Below the pieces are notes generated by a model, which worked only from the letters and a program-made list of their open reading frames with translations, did no database searches and was not told the DNA's origin. From positions 1 through 32,534 of the forward strand of contig DXEA01000088.1 in NCBI GenBank assembly GCA_019115225.1: a DNA stretch of 32,534 nucleotides, written 5' to 3'. The translations under genes were made by a program, and so were the position numbers. Within the stretch, counting starts at the first letter, position 1, and every line of letters starts with the position of its first letter. Shown here piece after piece: positions 20,025 to 28,766 of the stretch. The stretch is from Candidatus Evtepia faecigallinarum. Lineage in GTDB: Bacteria; Bacillota; Clostridia; Oscillospirales; Oscillospiraceae.

Positions 20025-20741
20025 TCATGGGGTGGTGGGGGTTTGCTGCTCCCTGGCCAGGCGCTCCCGTTCGGCCTGGGACAGGCGGTGGTAGACGGGC
20101 ACCAGGGCCTCCGGGGGGACGGTCTGCCCGGCCCGGGCCAGCTCCAGGGCCTGCCGGGCCACCCCCCAGGCGGTCTGCTGGCGCAGGTTGGGGGGCGCCA
20201 GACGGGCGGGGATGCCTGCGGCGGTGAGGGCGTCATAGCACAGCCGGGCACCGTCCCCCACCACCAGCTGGGGGGTGTCGCAGCCCCGGAGCTCCTCGAT
20301 GAGATCCTCTAAGGCGATGGCCCGGTCGGGGGTCAGCCGCCGGGGGGCGGTACCGTCCACCTGAAAGCGGGCGTTGTAGACCTGGTGCCGCCGGGCGTCC
20401 ATGGCCGCGCACACCTGGCCGGAAAAGCCCGCCAGGCTCCAGGCCATGGCCTCTAAGGTGGAGCAGCTGGCGCAGGGGAGCTGGGCGGCCCAGGCCAGGC
20501 CCTTGGCCGCCGCCACGCCGATGCGCAGGCCGGTGAAGGAGCCGGGGCCCGCCGCCACGGCGATGAGGTCCAGGTCCCGGACGGTGAGGCCGCAGTCGGC
20601 CAGCAGCCGCTGGGCCATGGGCAGCAGGGTCTGGCTGTGGGTCAGGCCCGTGTGCAGAAAGCTCTGGGCGATGAGCTCCTCCCCCTGGCACAGGGCCACG
20701 GAGGCCGCTGTGGCGGAGGATTCCAAGGCTAAGATCTTCAT
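20025..20741 (-). CDS. tsaB: tRNA threonylcarbamoyladenosine biosynthesis protein TsaB
   Basis: TsaB is the ASKHA-fold partner of TsaD in making t6A37 on ANN-decoding tRNAs. The 238-aa protein starts [17 protein letters not shown] and has [13 protein letters not shown] and the signature [23 protein letters not shown]. It overlaps tsaE by 4 bases (ATGA), with GGGAGG before the ATG. TsaD is not in the window, and no rimI follows, unlike the common tsaE-tsaB-rimI-tsaD order; upp follows instead. Confidence 0.95.
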   Translation of the reverse strand: MKILALESSATAASVALCQGEELIAQSFLHTGLTHSQTLLPMAQRLLADCGLTVRDLDLIAVAAGPGSFTGLRIGVAAAKGLAWAAQLPCASCSTLEAMAWSLAGFSGQVCAAMDARRHQVYNARFQVDGTAPRRLTPDRAIALEDLIEELRGCDTPQLVVGDGARLCYDALTAAGIPARLAPPNLRQQTAWGVARQALELARAGQTVPPEALVPVYHRLSQAERERLAREQQTPTTP

Positions 20742-21187
20742 GGGGTGTCCTCCCTTTCCTCCTCCAGGCCGGGGCCGCGGAGGGTGAGGATGCGGTCATT
20801 CTCCCCCTGGCCCCGGCGGATGTCCACGAAAATGGTCTCCCCGTCCAGGGCGGAGCGGATGTTTTCGCTCCACTCCACGGCGCAGATGCCCCCCCGGGCC
20901 AGGAAGTCCTCCCAGCCGATGTCAAAGAGGTCCTCGGCATCCCGCAGCCGGTACATGTCAAAGTGGAACAGGGGCAGCCGGCCCCCCTCGTATTCGTTGA
21001 CGATGGTGAAGGTGGGGCTGGTGACCCGCTGGGCGATCCCCAGGCCCCGGGCCATGCCCCGGACAAAGGCGGTTTTTCCTGCGCCCAGGTCTCCGGTAAA
21101 GGCCACCACGGCGCCGGGGGACAGGCGGGCAGCCAGGTCCCGGCCGATGGCCTCGGTCTCCCCTTCGCTTGTGGAATATCGCTGCAT
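20738..21187 (-). CDS. tsaE: tRNA threonylcarbamoyladenosine biosynthesis ATPase TsaE
   Basis: TsaE is the ATPase that resets the TsaBD complex in t6A synthesis. The 149-aa protein has Walker A GDLGAGKT at 32-39, the SPTFTIVNEYEG segment, HFDMYRL, and the WEDFLARGGICAVEWSENI region. AAAGGAAC lies 8-9 bases before the ATG at 21187. It is the first gene of the tsaE-tsaB-upp unit, with an extended -10 promoter upstream. Confidence 0.95.
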   Translation of the reverse strand: MQRYSTSEGETEAIGRDLAARLSPGAVVAFTGDLGAGKTAFVRGMARGLGIAQRVTSPTFTIVNEYEGGRLPLFHFDMYRLRDAEDLFDIGWEDFLARGGICAVEWSENIRSALDGETIFVDIRRGQGENDRILTLRGPGLEEEREDTP

Positions 21188-21235
21188 GAGATGGGTTCCT
21201 TTCCTGGGGACCGGTCCGATCCCCGGTTTTTTTGT

Positions 21236-21244
21236 ATTCTACCA
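21236..21244 (-). promoter_or_regulatory. Extended -10 promoter of tsaE-tsaB-upp
   Basis: On the minus strand TGGTAGAAT combines a TGn extension with a TAGAAT -10, about 50 bases before the tsaE start. No good -35 exists at the usual distance, which extended -10 promoters tolerate. Confidence 0.55.
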
Positions 21245-21355
21245 TAAAACGGCCCCGGTTGCACCCCTCTGCGACAAAATTTCTCGCCCCGGCTGGGTAT
21301 CATAAGGGGAGACTGTTTTTTGTGCGAAAGAGGCAGAGAGGGGAGGAGAGGGCCC

Positions 21356-22483
21356 ATGGGACGCAGAAGAGGGGAAAAGCCCCTGTTTTTTCTCAGCCTG
21401 GCGGCGGCCCTGTACGGCCTGGCCCTGATCTTCAGCGCCACCCGCTACGACCCCGACCTCCAGGGCCTGGCGGGCAAGCAGGCCATCGCCCTGGCGGTGG
21501 GGGTGGCCCTGTGCCTGCTGCTGTGTGCCCTGGACGTAAGGCGGCTGCTGGAGCGGCTGTGGTGGCTGCTGCCCATCCTGAATGTGGCCCTGCTCCTGCT
21601 GCTGGTTCCCCTGGGCAACGACGACGGCACGGGCAACAGGAGCTGGATCTCCCTGCCGGGGGGCGTGTTCAACCTCCAGCCGGCGGAGATCGTGAAACTC
21701 TCCTTCCTGCTCCTGCTGGCCGTCCAGCTGGATAGGCTGGCGGAGAAGGGCCTGGACCGGCTCAAAGCGGTTCTGGCCCTGCTGGCCCATGTGCTGGCCC
21801 TGTGCGCCCTGCTGTACGGGGTGTCCGGGGATATCGGCATGGCGGCGGTCTATCTGGCGGTCTATTTTGGGATGCTGTTTTCGGCGGGGGTCCACCCCCT
21901 GTGGCTCCTGGGAGAGGCCGCCGCCGGGGTGGCGGGGGTGGTGGTGCTCTGGCCCCGGCTGCCGGAGTATGTCCGCCTGCGCTTTCTGGTGGTCCTGGAC
22001 CACGACCTGGACCCCTTGGGCAAGGGCTTTCAGCAGGAGCGCAGCCTGCTGGCCATCGGCTCCGGCCAGGGGCTGGGGCAGGGGTATTTGCAGGGGACCC
22101 AGACCCAGAGCCCGTCCCCCTCCGCCCTGCCCGCCCGGCACACGGACTTTATCTTTTCCGTGGCGGGGGAGGAGCTGGGCCTGCTGGGCTGCCTGGTGAT
22201 CCTGGCCCTGCTGGGGGCCATCATTTTCCGCTGCCTGTGGCTGGCCCGGCGCAGCCGGGACCGGGTCTTTTCCGCCGTGGCCGCCGGGGTGGCGGCCATG
22301 TTCGGGGCCCAGACCCTGCTGAATGTGGGCATGTGTCTGTATGTGGCCCCGGTGGTGGGGGTGACCCTGCCCTTTTTCAGCTATGGCGGTTCTTCGCTGA
22401 TCACGGCCTTTGGCGCAGTGGGCCTGGTGCTGTCCATGAAAAAGGAGAGATTGGGAGGAAGCGGCAGCGGGCCGGGGGCATAA
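21356..22483 (+). CDS. SEDS family peptidoglycan polymerase (RodA/FtsW/SpoVE)
   Basis: SEDS proteins polymerise lipid II into glycan strands with a class B PBP in elongation, division or spore cortex synthesis. The 375-aa protein has about ten membrane helices. The family motifs are NRSWISLPGGVFNLQPAEIVKLSFLL, QERSLLAIGSGQGLGQGYLQGTQTQ, HTDFIFSVAGEELG and PFFSYGGSSLI. RodA-like features (TGNRSWISLP, LPARHTDFIF) favour RodA over FtsW, but no PBP2 gene is adjacent. I use the ATG at 21356, preceded by GGGAGGAGAGG; upstream codons have no RBS. The SLH protein follows after 55 bases. Confidence 0.93.
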   Translation: MGRRRGEKPLFFLSLAAALYGLALIFSATRYDPDLQGLAGKQAIALAVGVALCLLLCALDVRRLLERLWWLLPILNVALLLLLVPLGNDDGTGNRSWISLPGGVFNLQPAEIVKLSFLLLLAVQLDRLAEKGLDRLKAVLALLAHVLALCALLYGVSGDIGMAAVYLAVYFGMLFSAGVHPLWLLGEAAAGVAGVVVLWPRLPEYVRLRFLVVLDHDLDPLGKGFQQERSLLAIGSGQGLGQGYLQGTQTQSPSPSALPARHTDFIFSVAGEELGLLGCLVILALLGAIIFRCLWLARRSRDRVFSAVAAGVAAMFGAQTLLNVGMCLYVAPVVGVTLPFFSYGGSSLITAFGAVGLVLSMKKERLGGSGSGPGA

Positions 22484-22538
22484 GCAAGGCCTGCCCGGAG
22501 AGACTATGACCAACGCTTCAACGAGGAGGTCATTGCAA

Positions 22539-23519
22539 ATGGCACAGTCTTGCTTTCCGAAACGGCTGGGAGCGCTGCTGCTCCTGGCCGTTCTCTCTCT
22601 TGCCCTATCCCTGCCCGCCCTGGCCCTGTTTGACCGGACGGAGGAGGACGACGGGCAGGCCCCCATCGCCGAGAACTTCTCCCTGTCCACCTACCGGGAC
22701 GTGGCCATCAGCGGCACCTTTTCCGGAATCGACCCCCAGGGGGATGCCCTGACCTTCCGGGTGACCAAAAACCCGGCCCGGGGCTCTGTGACCCTGGCAG
22801 AGGACGGCTCGGGCCGCTTCACCTATGCCCCCTATGAGAAGAAGACCGGGAAGGACTCCTTCACCTATGTGGCCATAGACCCGGCAGGGCACACCTCCCA
22901 GCCGGCAGAGGTCTCCGTGCGCATTGAAAAGCCCGACACCAAGGTCACCTATGCCGACATGGACGGCAACCCCGCCCACAAGGCGGCCATCTCCCTGGCC
23001 GAGCGGGAGATCTTTGTGGGGGAGAAGCTGGGCCAGACCTGGTTCTTCCGGCCGGAGACCCCGGTGACCCGGGAGGAATTCCTGGCCCTGGCCATGGACA
23101 CCGTGGAGATGGACACCCTGACCCAGGCCCAGCTGACGGGCTTTGCCGACGATGAGAGTATCTCCGCCTGGGCCCGGCCCTATGTGGCCTCCGCCCTGGG
23201 GGCGGGGATGGTCCAGGGGACCACGGCAGCAGGGGAAGGGACCACATTCGATCCTGACCGGGTCATCACCCGCACCGAGGCGGCGGTGATCCTGGACCGC
23301 CTGCTGCGGGTGGCGGACGTGGCCGGCCAGGAGGACCTGGTCTCTGCCGCCGCCCCGGCCTGGGCCCGGCAGTCGGTGGTGAACCTCTCGGCAGTGGGAG
23401 TGCTGGAGGGGGCGGCGGAGACCGAGGAAGCCCTCTCGGCCCCCCTCACCCGGGCACAGGCGGCCCAAATGCTGCAATCTGCCATAGAAGTGCTGGACTT
23501 TCGGGAAGAAATTTGGTAA
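22539..23519 (+). CDS. Secreted S-layer-homology (SLH) protein with Ig-like domain
   Basis: The protein is probably anchored to the cell wall through SLH repeats. The start is taken at ATG 22539 (326 aa) after GAGGAGG. The signal peptide is MAQSCFPKRLGALLLLAVLSLALSLPALA, cleaved after ALA. A cadherin/Ig-like domain spans about 45-130 (DPQGDALTFRVTKNPARGSVTLAEDGSGRFTYAPYEKKTGKDSFTYVAID). Three degenerate SLH repeats follow at about 155-320, with conserved TREEFLALAMD, ITRTEAAVILDRLL and LTRAQAAQMLQSAIEVL ends. Its position after a SEDS gene suggests envelope function. An upstream ATG at 22506 lacks an RBS. Confidence 0.9.
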   Translation: MAQSCFPKRLGALLLLAVLSLALSLPALALFDRTEEDDGQAPIAENFSLSTYRDVAISGTFSGIDPQGDALTFRVTKNPARGSVTLAEDGSGRFTYAPYEKKTGKDSFTYVAIDPAGHTSQPAEVSVRIEKPDTKVTYADMDGNPAHKAAISLAEREIFVGEKLGQTWFFRPETPVTREEFLALAMDTVEMDTLTQAQLTGFADDESISAWARPYVASALGAGMVQGTTAAGEGTTFDPDRVITRTEAAVILDRLLRVADVAGQEDLVSAAAPAWARQSVVNLSAVGVLEGAAETEEALSAPLTRAQAAQMLQSAIEVLDFREEIW

Positions 23520-23546
23520 ACTGTACCTGCAAACGTCTTTGCCCAC

Positions 23547-23580
23547 GGACGCGGCGCCCCCGGCAAGCGGGTGCCGCGTC
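23547..23580. terminator. GC-rich hairpin after the SLH gene
   Basis: The stem GGACGCGGC / GCCGCGTCC extends into a CCCCCG / CGGG inner pairing, 27 bases past the SLH stop and 22 bases before the next ATG. It has no U-tract, so terminator function is uncertain; the methyltransferase gene may be co-transcribed. Confidence 0.45.
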
Positions 23581-23602
23581 CTCACAAGAAAGAGAGTGCG
23601 CC

Positions 23603-24103
23603 ATGGAGCAAGCAGTGATCCACTCACCCTTAGGCCCCCTGACCCTGTTCGCGGAAGACGGACACCTGATCGCCCTGGTCTTTGGAGACTATGGCGGCTA
23701 TGACGACCTGCCCCTGTTCCGGCAGGCCAGGCACCAGCTGGAGGAATACTTCGCCGGCCAGCGCCGCACCTTCTCCCTCCCCCTGGCCCCGGAGGGGACG
23801 GCCTTTCAGCGGCGGGTGTGGCAGACCCTGCTGCACATTCCCTACGGCCAGGTGATCTCCTACCGGGACCTGGCAGCCCAGGTGGGCTCCCCCCGGGCCT
23901 TCCAGGCGGTGGGGCAGGCCAATGGCAGGAACCCTCTGCCCATCCTCATCCCCTGCCACCGGGTCATCGCCGCCGACGGCACCTTGGGGGGCTATTCCAG
24001 CGGGGTGGGCCACAAGGCCTTCCTGCTGCGGCTGGAGGGGGTCCAGGTCCCTGAGTCCGCCCCGCCCCGCCGGCTGGGGAAACGGGGGGTGAGCGCCCAT
24101 TGA
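23603..24103 (+). CDS. ogt: Methylated-DNA--protein-cysteine methyltransferase (Ogt type)
   Basis: This suicide repair enzyme moves alkyl groups from O6-alkylguanine in DNA to its own Cys. The 166-aa length suits Ogt without an Ada domain. The acceptor is Cys118 in IPCHRVI. The recognition helix segment FQRRVWQTLLHIPYGQVISYRDLAAQVGSPRAFQAVGQANGRNPLPIL and the closing GGYSSGVGHKAFLLRLEG are typical. The start at 23603 has AAAGAGAG 7-8 bases upstream; the longer ORF start has no homology. A bidirectional terminator separates it from argF. Confidence 0.94.
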   Translation: MEQAVIHSPLGPLTLFAEDGHLIALVFGDYGGYDDLPLFRQARHQLEEYFAGQRRTFSLPLAPEGTAFQRRVWQTLLHIPYGQVISYRDLAAQVGSPRAFQAVGQANGRNPLPILIPCHRVIAADGTLGGYSSGVGHKAFLLRLEGVQVPESAPPRRLGKRGVSAH

Positions 24104-24139
24104 GCCATGGCACAGACCAGCGGAAGGCTGTTTGGCAGA

Positions 24140-24193
24140 AAAGAAAACGCCCGCACCGGGACGGCAATGTCCTTTGGTGCGGGCGTGTTTTTG
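24140..24193. terminator. Bidirectional terminator between ogt and argF
   Basis: An 11-bp perfect stem (ACGCCCGCACC / GGTGCGGGCGT, 18-base loop) is flanked by AAAAGAAAA on the left and GTTTTTG on the right. It terminates ogt on the plus strand and the arg cluster on the minus strand. Confidence 0.9.
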
Positions 24194-24208
24194 TCGCAAT
24201 GGGTCAGC

Positions 24209-25117
24209 TCACTTCATGAGCAGGTACAAAACGGCCTTCTGGGCGTGCAGGCGGTTTTCCGCCTCGTCGAAGATCTCATCGGCGTGGGCCTCAAAGACCT
24301 CGGCGGTGATCTCCTCCCCCCGGTGGGCGGGCAGGCAGTGCTGGACCATGGCCTCGGGGTGGGCCACGGCCATGACGGCGTCGTTGATCTGATAGCCCTC
24401 AAAGACCAGCTTGCGCTGGCCAGACTCCTCCTCCTGGCCCATGGAGGCCCACACGTCGGTGTAGAGGACATCGGCGTCCTTGGCGGCGGCCTGGATGTCG
24501 GGGGTGCAGAGGAAGTGGCCGGGGTACTGCTGGGCAAAGGCCATGACCTCCGGGTCGGGCTGATAGGTCTCGGGGCAGGCGATGGCCACGTCCATGCCGC
24601 ACTTGAGGCAGCCGACGATGAGGGAGTTGGCCATGTTGTTGCCGTCGCCGATGTAGCACAGCTTCAGGCCCTCCAGCTTGCCCTTGTGCTCCCGGATGGT
24701 CATAAGGTCTGCCAGCACCTGGCAGGGGTGGCAGAAGTCGGTCAGGCCGTTGATGACGGGGATGGAGGCGTACTTGGCCAGGGTCTCCACCTCCTCCTGG
24801 GCGAAGGTGCGGATCATGATGCCGTCGCAGAACCGGGAGAGGACCCGGGCGGTGTCCTGGACGGGCTCGTTGCGGCCGATCTGGCTGTCCTTGTCAGACA
24901 GGTAGATGGCGTTGCCCCCCAGCTGATAGATGCCGGTCTCGAAGGAGACCCGGGTGCGGGTGGAGCTCTTTTCAAAGATCATGGCCAGGGTCTTGCCGGC
25001 CAGGAAGGGGTGCTGGATGCCCGCCTTCTTCATGGCTTTGAGCTGGTCGGCGGTGTCCAGGATCTCCAGAATTTCTTCGCTGGACAGGTCCAGCAGCTTC
25101 AGTAAGTCTTTCTTCAT
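24209..25117 (-). CDS. argF: Ornithine carbamoyltransferase
   Basis: It joins carbamoyl phosphate and ornithine to give citrulline. The 302-aa length is normal. The carbamoyl-phosphate site SSTRTR is at 51-56, HPCQ at 130-133, the ornithine loop at DVWASMGQE, and HCLPAHRGEE near residue 268. It is the last gene of the arg cluster, 21 bases after argD and before a strong terminator. The gene could be called argF or arcB; the biosynthetic neighbours favour argF. Confidence 0.97.
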   Translation of the reverse strand: MKKDLLKLLDLSSEEILEILDTADQLKAMKKAGIQHPFLAGKTLAMIFEKSSTRTRVSFETGIYQLGGNAIYLSDKDSQIGRNEPVQDTARVLSRFCDGIMIRTFAQEEVETLAKYASIPVINGLTDFCHPCQVLADLMTIREHKGKLEGLKLCYIGDGNNMANSLIVGCLKCGMDVAIACPETYQPDPEVMAFAQQYPGHFLCTPDIQAAAKDADVLYTDVWASMGQEEESGQRKLVFEGYQINDAVMAVAHPEAMVQHCLPAHRGEEITAEVFEAHADEIFDEAENRLHAQKAVLYLLMK

Positions 25118-25138
25118 AAGTCTCTCCTTTTCTCTCTC

Positions 25139-26317
25139 TTATCCTGCCAGGGTCTGCTTCATGATGGCCAGGCCCTGGTCGATCTCGTCCTTGGTGATGA
25201 CCAGGGGGGGCAGCAGGCGCAGCCGGGAGCCGGCGGTCAGGCAGAGCAGGCCGTTGTCGATGAGCAGGGCGGCCAGCTCCTTGTTGGTGCGCCCTCCCTT
25301 CACGTCGATGCCCAGCATGAGGCCCATGCCCACGATCTCCCCCAGCTGGGGGCAGCCCAGGGCCCGGATGCCTTCTCGCAGGTAGGCCCCCTTCTCCTGG
25401 ACCTGGGTGAGGAAGTCCTGGTCGATGGTCTCCAGCACGGCAAGGCCCGCAGCGGTGGAGACGGGGTTGGCCCCGAAGGTGGAGCCGTGGGTGCCGGGGG
25501 TGAGGACCGTGGCGCATTTCTCGTTGGTGAGGATGCCCCCCAGGGGCAGGCCCCCGGCGATCCCCTTGGCGAAGGAGACCACGTCGGGCTGGATGCCAAA
25601 CTGCTGGAAGGCGAAGAGACTGCCCGTGCGGCCGATGCCCGTCTGAACCTCGTCCACCAGCAGCAGCCAGTCTTTCTCCTTGCACAGGTCGGCAAGGCCC
25701 TGGACCATGGCTTTGTCCAGGGGGTTCAGGCCGCCCTCGCCCTGGATGAGTTCCACCATGACACCGCACACGTCGTCCCCGGCCTGGGCCTGGATGCTCT
25801 CCAGGGTGGGGTCAGCGTAGCGGAAGGCCTCGTTGAAGGGGAAGAAGTAGTTGTGGTAGCTGTCCTGGCCGGTGGCGGTGAGGGTGGTGATGGTGCGGCC
25901 GTGGAAGGAGCGGTTGAGGGTGAGGATGGTGCTTCTCCCCTTGCCGTACTTGTCAAAGCTGTACTTCCGGGCCACCTTGATCATGGCCTCGTTGGACTCG
26001 GCGCCGGAGTTGCCAAAGAAGACCTTGGACATGCCGCTGCGGGTACACAGCTCCCGGGCCAGCAGCGCCCCCGGCTGGGTGTAGAAGAGGTTGGAAATGT
26101 GCCCCAGCTTGGCGATCTGAGCCGTGATGGCGGCGATCCATTGGGGGTTGGCGTAGCCCAGGGAATTGACCCCGATGCCGCTGGTAAAGTCGATGTACTT
26201 TCGCCCGGACAGACTGTACAGAGTCGCCCCCTCCCCGTGGTCAATATCCACCGGGAAGCGCCCATAGGTGTGCATGACATAGGTCTCGTCCATCGCTTTC
26301 AGTTCTTCAAACGTCAC
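25139..26317 (-). CDS. argD: Acetylornithine aminotransferase
   Basis: This PLP enzyme converts N-acetylglutamate semialdehyde to N-acetylornithine. It has GIGVNSLGY, NSGAESNEAMIK, SFHGRT, LLVDEVQTGIGRTG and the PLP Lys251 in SFAKGIAGGLPLGG. I place the start at GTG 26317 (392 aa, MTFEELKAMDETYVMHTYGR), with AAAGGAG 7 bases before it; the TTG start in the track lies upstream of that RBS. It is separated from argB by about 290 bp filled with repeat copy B, so it may have its own mRNA end. Confidence 0.95.
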   Translation of the reverse strand: MTFEELKAMDETYVMHTYGRFPVDIDHGEGATLYSLSGRKYIDFTSGIGVNSLGYANPQWIAAITAQIAKLGHISNLFYTQPGALLARELCTRSGMSKVFFGNSGAESNEAMIKVARKYSFDKYGKGRSTILTLNRSFHGRTITTLTATGQDSYHNYFFPFNEAFRYADPTLESIQAQAGDDVCGVMVELIQGEGGLNPLDKAMVQGLADLCKEKDWLLLVDEVQTGIGRTGSLFAFQQFGIQPDVVSFAKGIAGGLPLGGILTNEKCATVLTPGTHGSTFGANPVSTAAGLAVLETIDQDFLTQVQEKGAYLREGIRALGCPQLGEIVGMGLMLGIDVKGGRTNKELAALLIDNGLLCLTAGSRLRLLPPLVITKDEIDQGLAIMKQTLAG

Positions 26318-26402
26318 GGCTCTCACTCCTTTTTCCAAATCAATGTGTGCTTACTGGTATCTGGTATGGTTCTTTCCTGTCCCATGAGCGAACAAAACCC
26401 CT

Positions 26403-26609
26403 GCCGCCGCAGCGGCAAAAAAGCCTCGCAGAGTTTTCCCGTCCGCAGACGGGAAAATAAATTCCAATGAATTTTTTCGCCGGCTCCGCCGGCGAAAAAA
26501 TACTTCTCAGCCGCAAGTGTGAACCATGGCCGCTACGCGGCCATGGTTTGCGCGCAGTCGGCTGCACCCCCCCAATTTTTGAAGCCCAGCGCAGCGGGTT
26601 CAAAAATTC
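26403..26609. repeat. Full-length dispersed multi-hairpin repeat (copy B) between argB and argD
   Basis: Modules in plus-strand order: GCCGC cgca GCGGC; AAAAGCCTCGCAG; TTTTCCCGTC / GACGGGAAAA; TTTTTTCGCCGGC tcc GCCGGCGAAAAAA (13-bp stem); a variable block with AACCATGGCCGC / GCGGCCATGGTT; then TTTTTGAA-CCC … GGG-TTCAAAAA. Its right end touches the argB stop codon. Copy C has the same order with a different variable hairpin. No ORF is present in the gap. Confidence 0.85.
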
Positions 26610-27470
26610 TCACTCCCAGATCATCGTACCGATACCCTGGTGAGAGAGCATTTCGGTGAGGATGGAGTGGGGGATGCGGCCGTCGAGAATGTGGGTGCGG
26701 TGGACGCCGTTTTCCAGGGCGCTCACACAGCACTGGATCTTGGGGATCATCCCGCCCCCGATCACCCCGCTGGCCAGCAGGGAGGGGATCTCCTCCAGCC
26801 GGATCTGGCGGATGAGGGTGCTCTCATCCTTGGGGTCCCGCAGCACGCCCCGCACGTCGGTGAGCAGGATGAGCTTCTCGGCCCCCAGGGAGACCGCCAG
26901 CTCCGCCGCTGCCGTGTCGGCGTTGATGTTGTAGGCGGTGTCGTTGTCGATGCCCAGGGCCACCGTGGAGACCACGGGGATATACCCGCAGGTCAGCGCG
27001 TCGTTGACCACCTGGGGGGCCACCTTGACGATCTTGCCCACCAGCCCGTATTTCTCGTCCAGCTTTTTCGCCTGGAACAGGGCCCCGTCCAGGCCGCACA
27101 GGCCGATGGCTCTGCCGCCCAGGTTGTTGATGATGGAGACCAGGTGCTTGTTGACCTTGCCGCACAGCACCTGCTGGACAATGTCCATGGTCTCCTCGTC
27201 GGTGTAGCGCAGGCCGTCCACAAACCGGGACTGCTTGCCGATCTTCTCCAGCATGTGGCCGATCTCCGGCCCGCCGCCGTGGACCATGACCACCCGGACG
27301 CCCACCAGGTGCAGGAGGATGATGTCGCTGATGACCGCCCCCCGCAGCTCTTCAGAGATCATGGCGTTGCCGCCGTACTTGATGACCACGGTCTTGCCAT
27401 AGTACTTTTGAATGTAGGGCAGCGCCTCCACCAGGACGGTGGAGCGCTCCATATAATCGTGTTTATCCAT
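26610..27470 (-). CDS. argB: Acetylglutamate kinase
   Basis: It phosphorylates N-acetylglutamate in the second step of arginine synthesis. The 286-aa protein has VVIKYGGNAM (phosphate binding), VMVHGGGPEIGHMLEKIGKQSRFVDGLRYTDEETM and NINADTAAAELAVSLGAEKLILLTDVRGVL. It carries the extra N-terminal helix (ERSTVLVEALPYIQKYYGK) and the C-terminal segment typical of arginine-inhibited hexameric enzymes, so feedback inhibition is likely. AAGGAGAGAG precedes the ATG. It follows argJ by 23 bases. Confidence 0.96.
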   Translation of the reverse strand: MDKHDYMERSTVLVEALPYIQKYYGKTVVIKYGGNAMISEELRGAVISDIILLHLVGVRVVMVHGGGPEIGHMLEKIGKQSRFVDGLRYTDEETMDIVQQVLCGKVNKHLVSIINNLGGRAIGLCGLDGALFQAKKLDEKYGLVGKIVKVAPQVVNDALTCGYIPVVSTVALGIDNDTAYNINADTAAAELAVSLGAEKLILLTDVRGVLRDPKDESTLIRQIRLEEIPSLLASGVIGGGMIPKIQCCVSALENGVHRTHILDGRIPHSILTEMLSHQGIGTMIWE

Positions 27471-27493
27471 GAGGGTCTCTCTCCTTCGGCGGC

Positions 27494-28729
27494 TCAGCTG
27501 CGGTAGTCGCCGTTGATCTTCACATAGTCATAGGTCAGGTCGCAGCCCCAGCAGGAGCAGGAGGCCTGGCCGGCGGTGAGGGTGACCAGAATGGTGACCT
27601 CGTCCTGGGACAGCACTTCCTTGGCCACGCCCTCGTCAAAGGGCACGCCCTGGCCCCCGGCGCACACCAGCAGCTCGCCGGCCTGGGAGAGGAATTTCAC
27701 CTGGACATCCTTGGGATCGAACTGGGCCCCGGAGTAGCCCACGGCGCACAGCACCCGGCCCCAGTTGGCATCGGTGCCGAAGACGGCGCACTTGACCAGG
27801 GGGGAGCGGACCACGGCCTTGGCCATGAGCTCGGCCTGCTCCTCGCTCTCGGCCCCCTCCACGGTGCAGGTGACCAGGCGGCCGGCGCCCTCGCCGTCGC
27901 CGGCGATCATCTTGGCGCCGAACTCACAGACATAGCGCAGGGCGGCGAAGAAGGCGTCGTAGTCAGCGCCGGGGCCGGTGATGGGGGCGTTGCCCGCCAG
28001 ACCGTTGGCCAGGACGACGCAGGTGTCGTTGGTGGAGGTGTCCCCGTCCACGGTGATGCGGTTGAAGGTTTTGCTCACCACCTGGCGCAGCATGTCCTGG
28101 AGCAGGTCCCCGTCGATGGCGCAGTCGGTGGTGACGCCGCAGAGCATGGTGCCCATGTTGGGGTGGATCATGCCGGAGCCCTTGGCGATGGCGCCGAGGG
28201 TGACGGTCTTGCCGCCGACCTGGGTGGTCACGGCGATCTCCTTGATCTTCAGGTCGGTGGTGAGGATGGCGTGGGCGGCGTCCTGGGAGGCCTGGGGGGT
28301 GTCGGCCAGGGCGGAGACCAGGGCGGGCATGCCGGCCTCGATGGCGGCGATGTTCAGCTCCACGCCGATGATGCCCGTGGAGCAGACGGCAAAGTCCTGG
28401 GGGGCCAGGCCGGTGGCCTGGGCGGCGGCGGCGGCCATGCGCCGGGCGTTCTCCATGCCCTTGGGGGCGCAGGCGTTGGCGTTGCCGCTGTCAAAGACAA
28501 TGCCCCGGGCGGTGTGGTCGGCCAGGTGCTCCATGGTCAGCAGCACGGGGTCGGCCTTGACCACGTTGCGGGTGTAGGTGCCCGCGGCGGCACAGGGCAC
28601 GTCGGAGAGGATCATGGCCAGGTCCTTCTTCTCCGGCTGGGGGGTGGTGAAGTTGTCCTTGATGCCGCAGTGGATGCCTGCGGCCTTAAAACCTTTGGGG
28701 GCGGTGACGCCGCCGGAAATGATGTTCAT
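27494..28729 (-). CDS. argJ: Bifunctional ornithine acetyltransferase / N-acetylglutamate synthase
   Basis: ArgJ moves the acetyl group from N-acetylornithine to glutamate; bifunctional forms also use acetyl-CoA to prime the cycle. The 411-aa precursor cleaves itself before Thr194 (MGTMLC), and KGSGMIHPN precedes the site. CSTGIIG (oxyanion hole region) and FGTDANWGRVLCAVGYSG are typical. The start is ATG 28729 (MNIISGGVTAPKGF) with AAAGGAGG upstream. No argA lies in the cluster, which supports bifunctionality, but sequence alone does not settle it. Confidence 0.96.
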   Translation of the reverse strand: MNIISGGVTAPKGFKAAGIHCGIKDNFTTPQPEKKDLAMILSDVPCAAAGTYTRNVVKADPVLLTMEHLADHTARGIVFDSGNANACAPKGMENARRMAAAAAQATGLAPQDFAVCSTGIIGVELNIAAIEAGMPALVSALADTPQASQDAAHAILTTDLKIKEIAVTTQVGGKTVTLGAIAKGSGMIHPNMGTMLCGVTTDCAIDGDLLQDMLRQVVSKTFNRITVDGDTSTNDTCVVLANGLAGNAPITGPGADYDAFFAALRYVCEFGAKMIAGDGEGAGRLVTCTVEGAESEEQAELMAKAVVRSPLVKCAVFGTDANWGRVLCAVGYSGAQFDPKDVQVKFLSQAGELLVCAGGQGVPFDEGVAKEVLSQDEVTILVTLTAGQASCSCWGCDLTYDYVKINGDYRS

Positions 28730-28766
28730 GGAAAAAACCTCCTTTGAGAAAGGGTGAGAAAGGGGC

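Noticed and set aside
26403-26609. Transposon-derived MITE
   Set aside because: No clear terminal inverted repeats or target-site duplications could be seen, and copies abut stop codons rather than inserting at random; origin left open.
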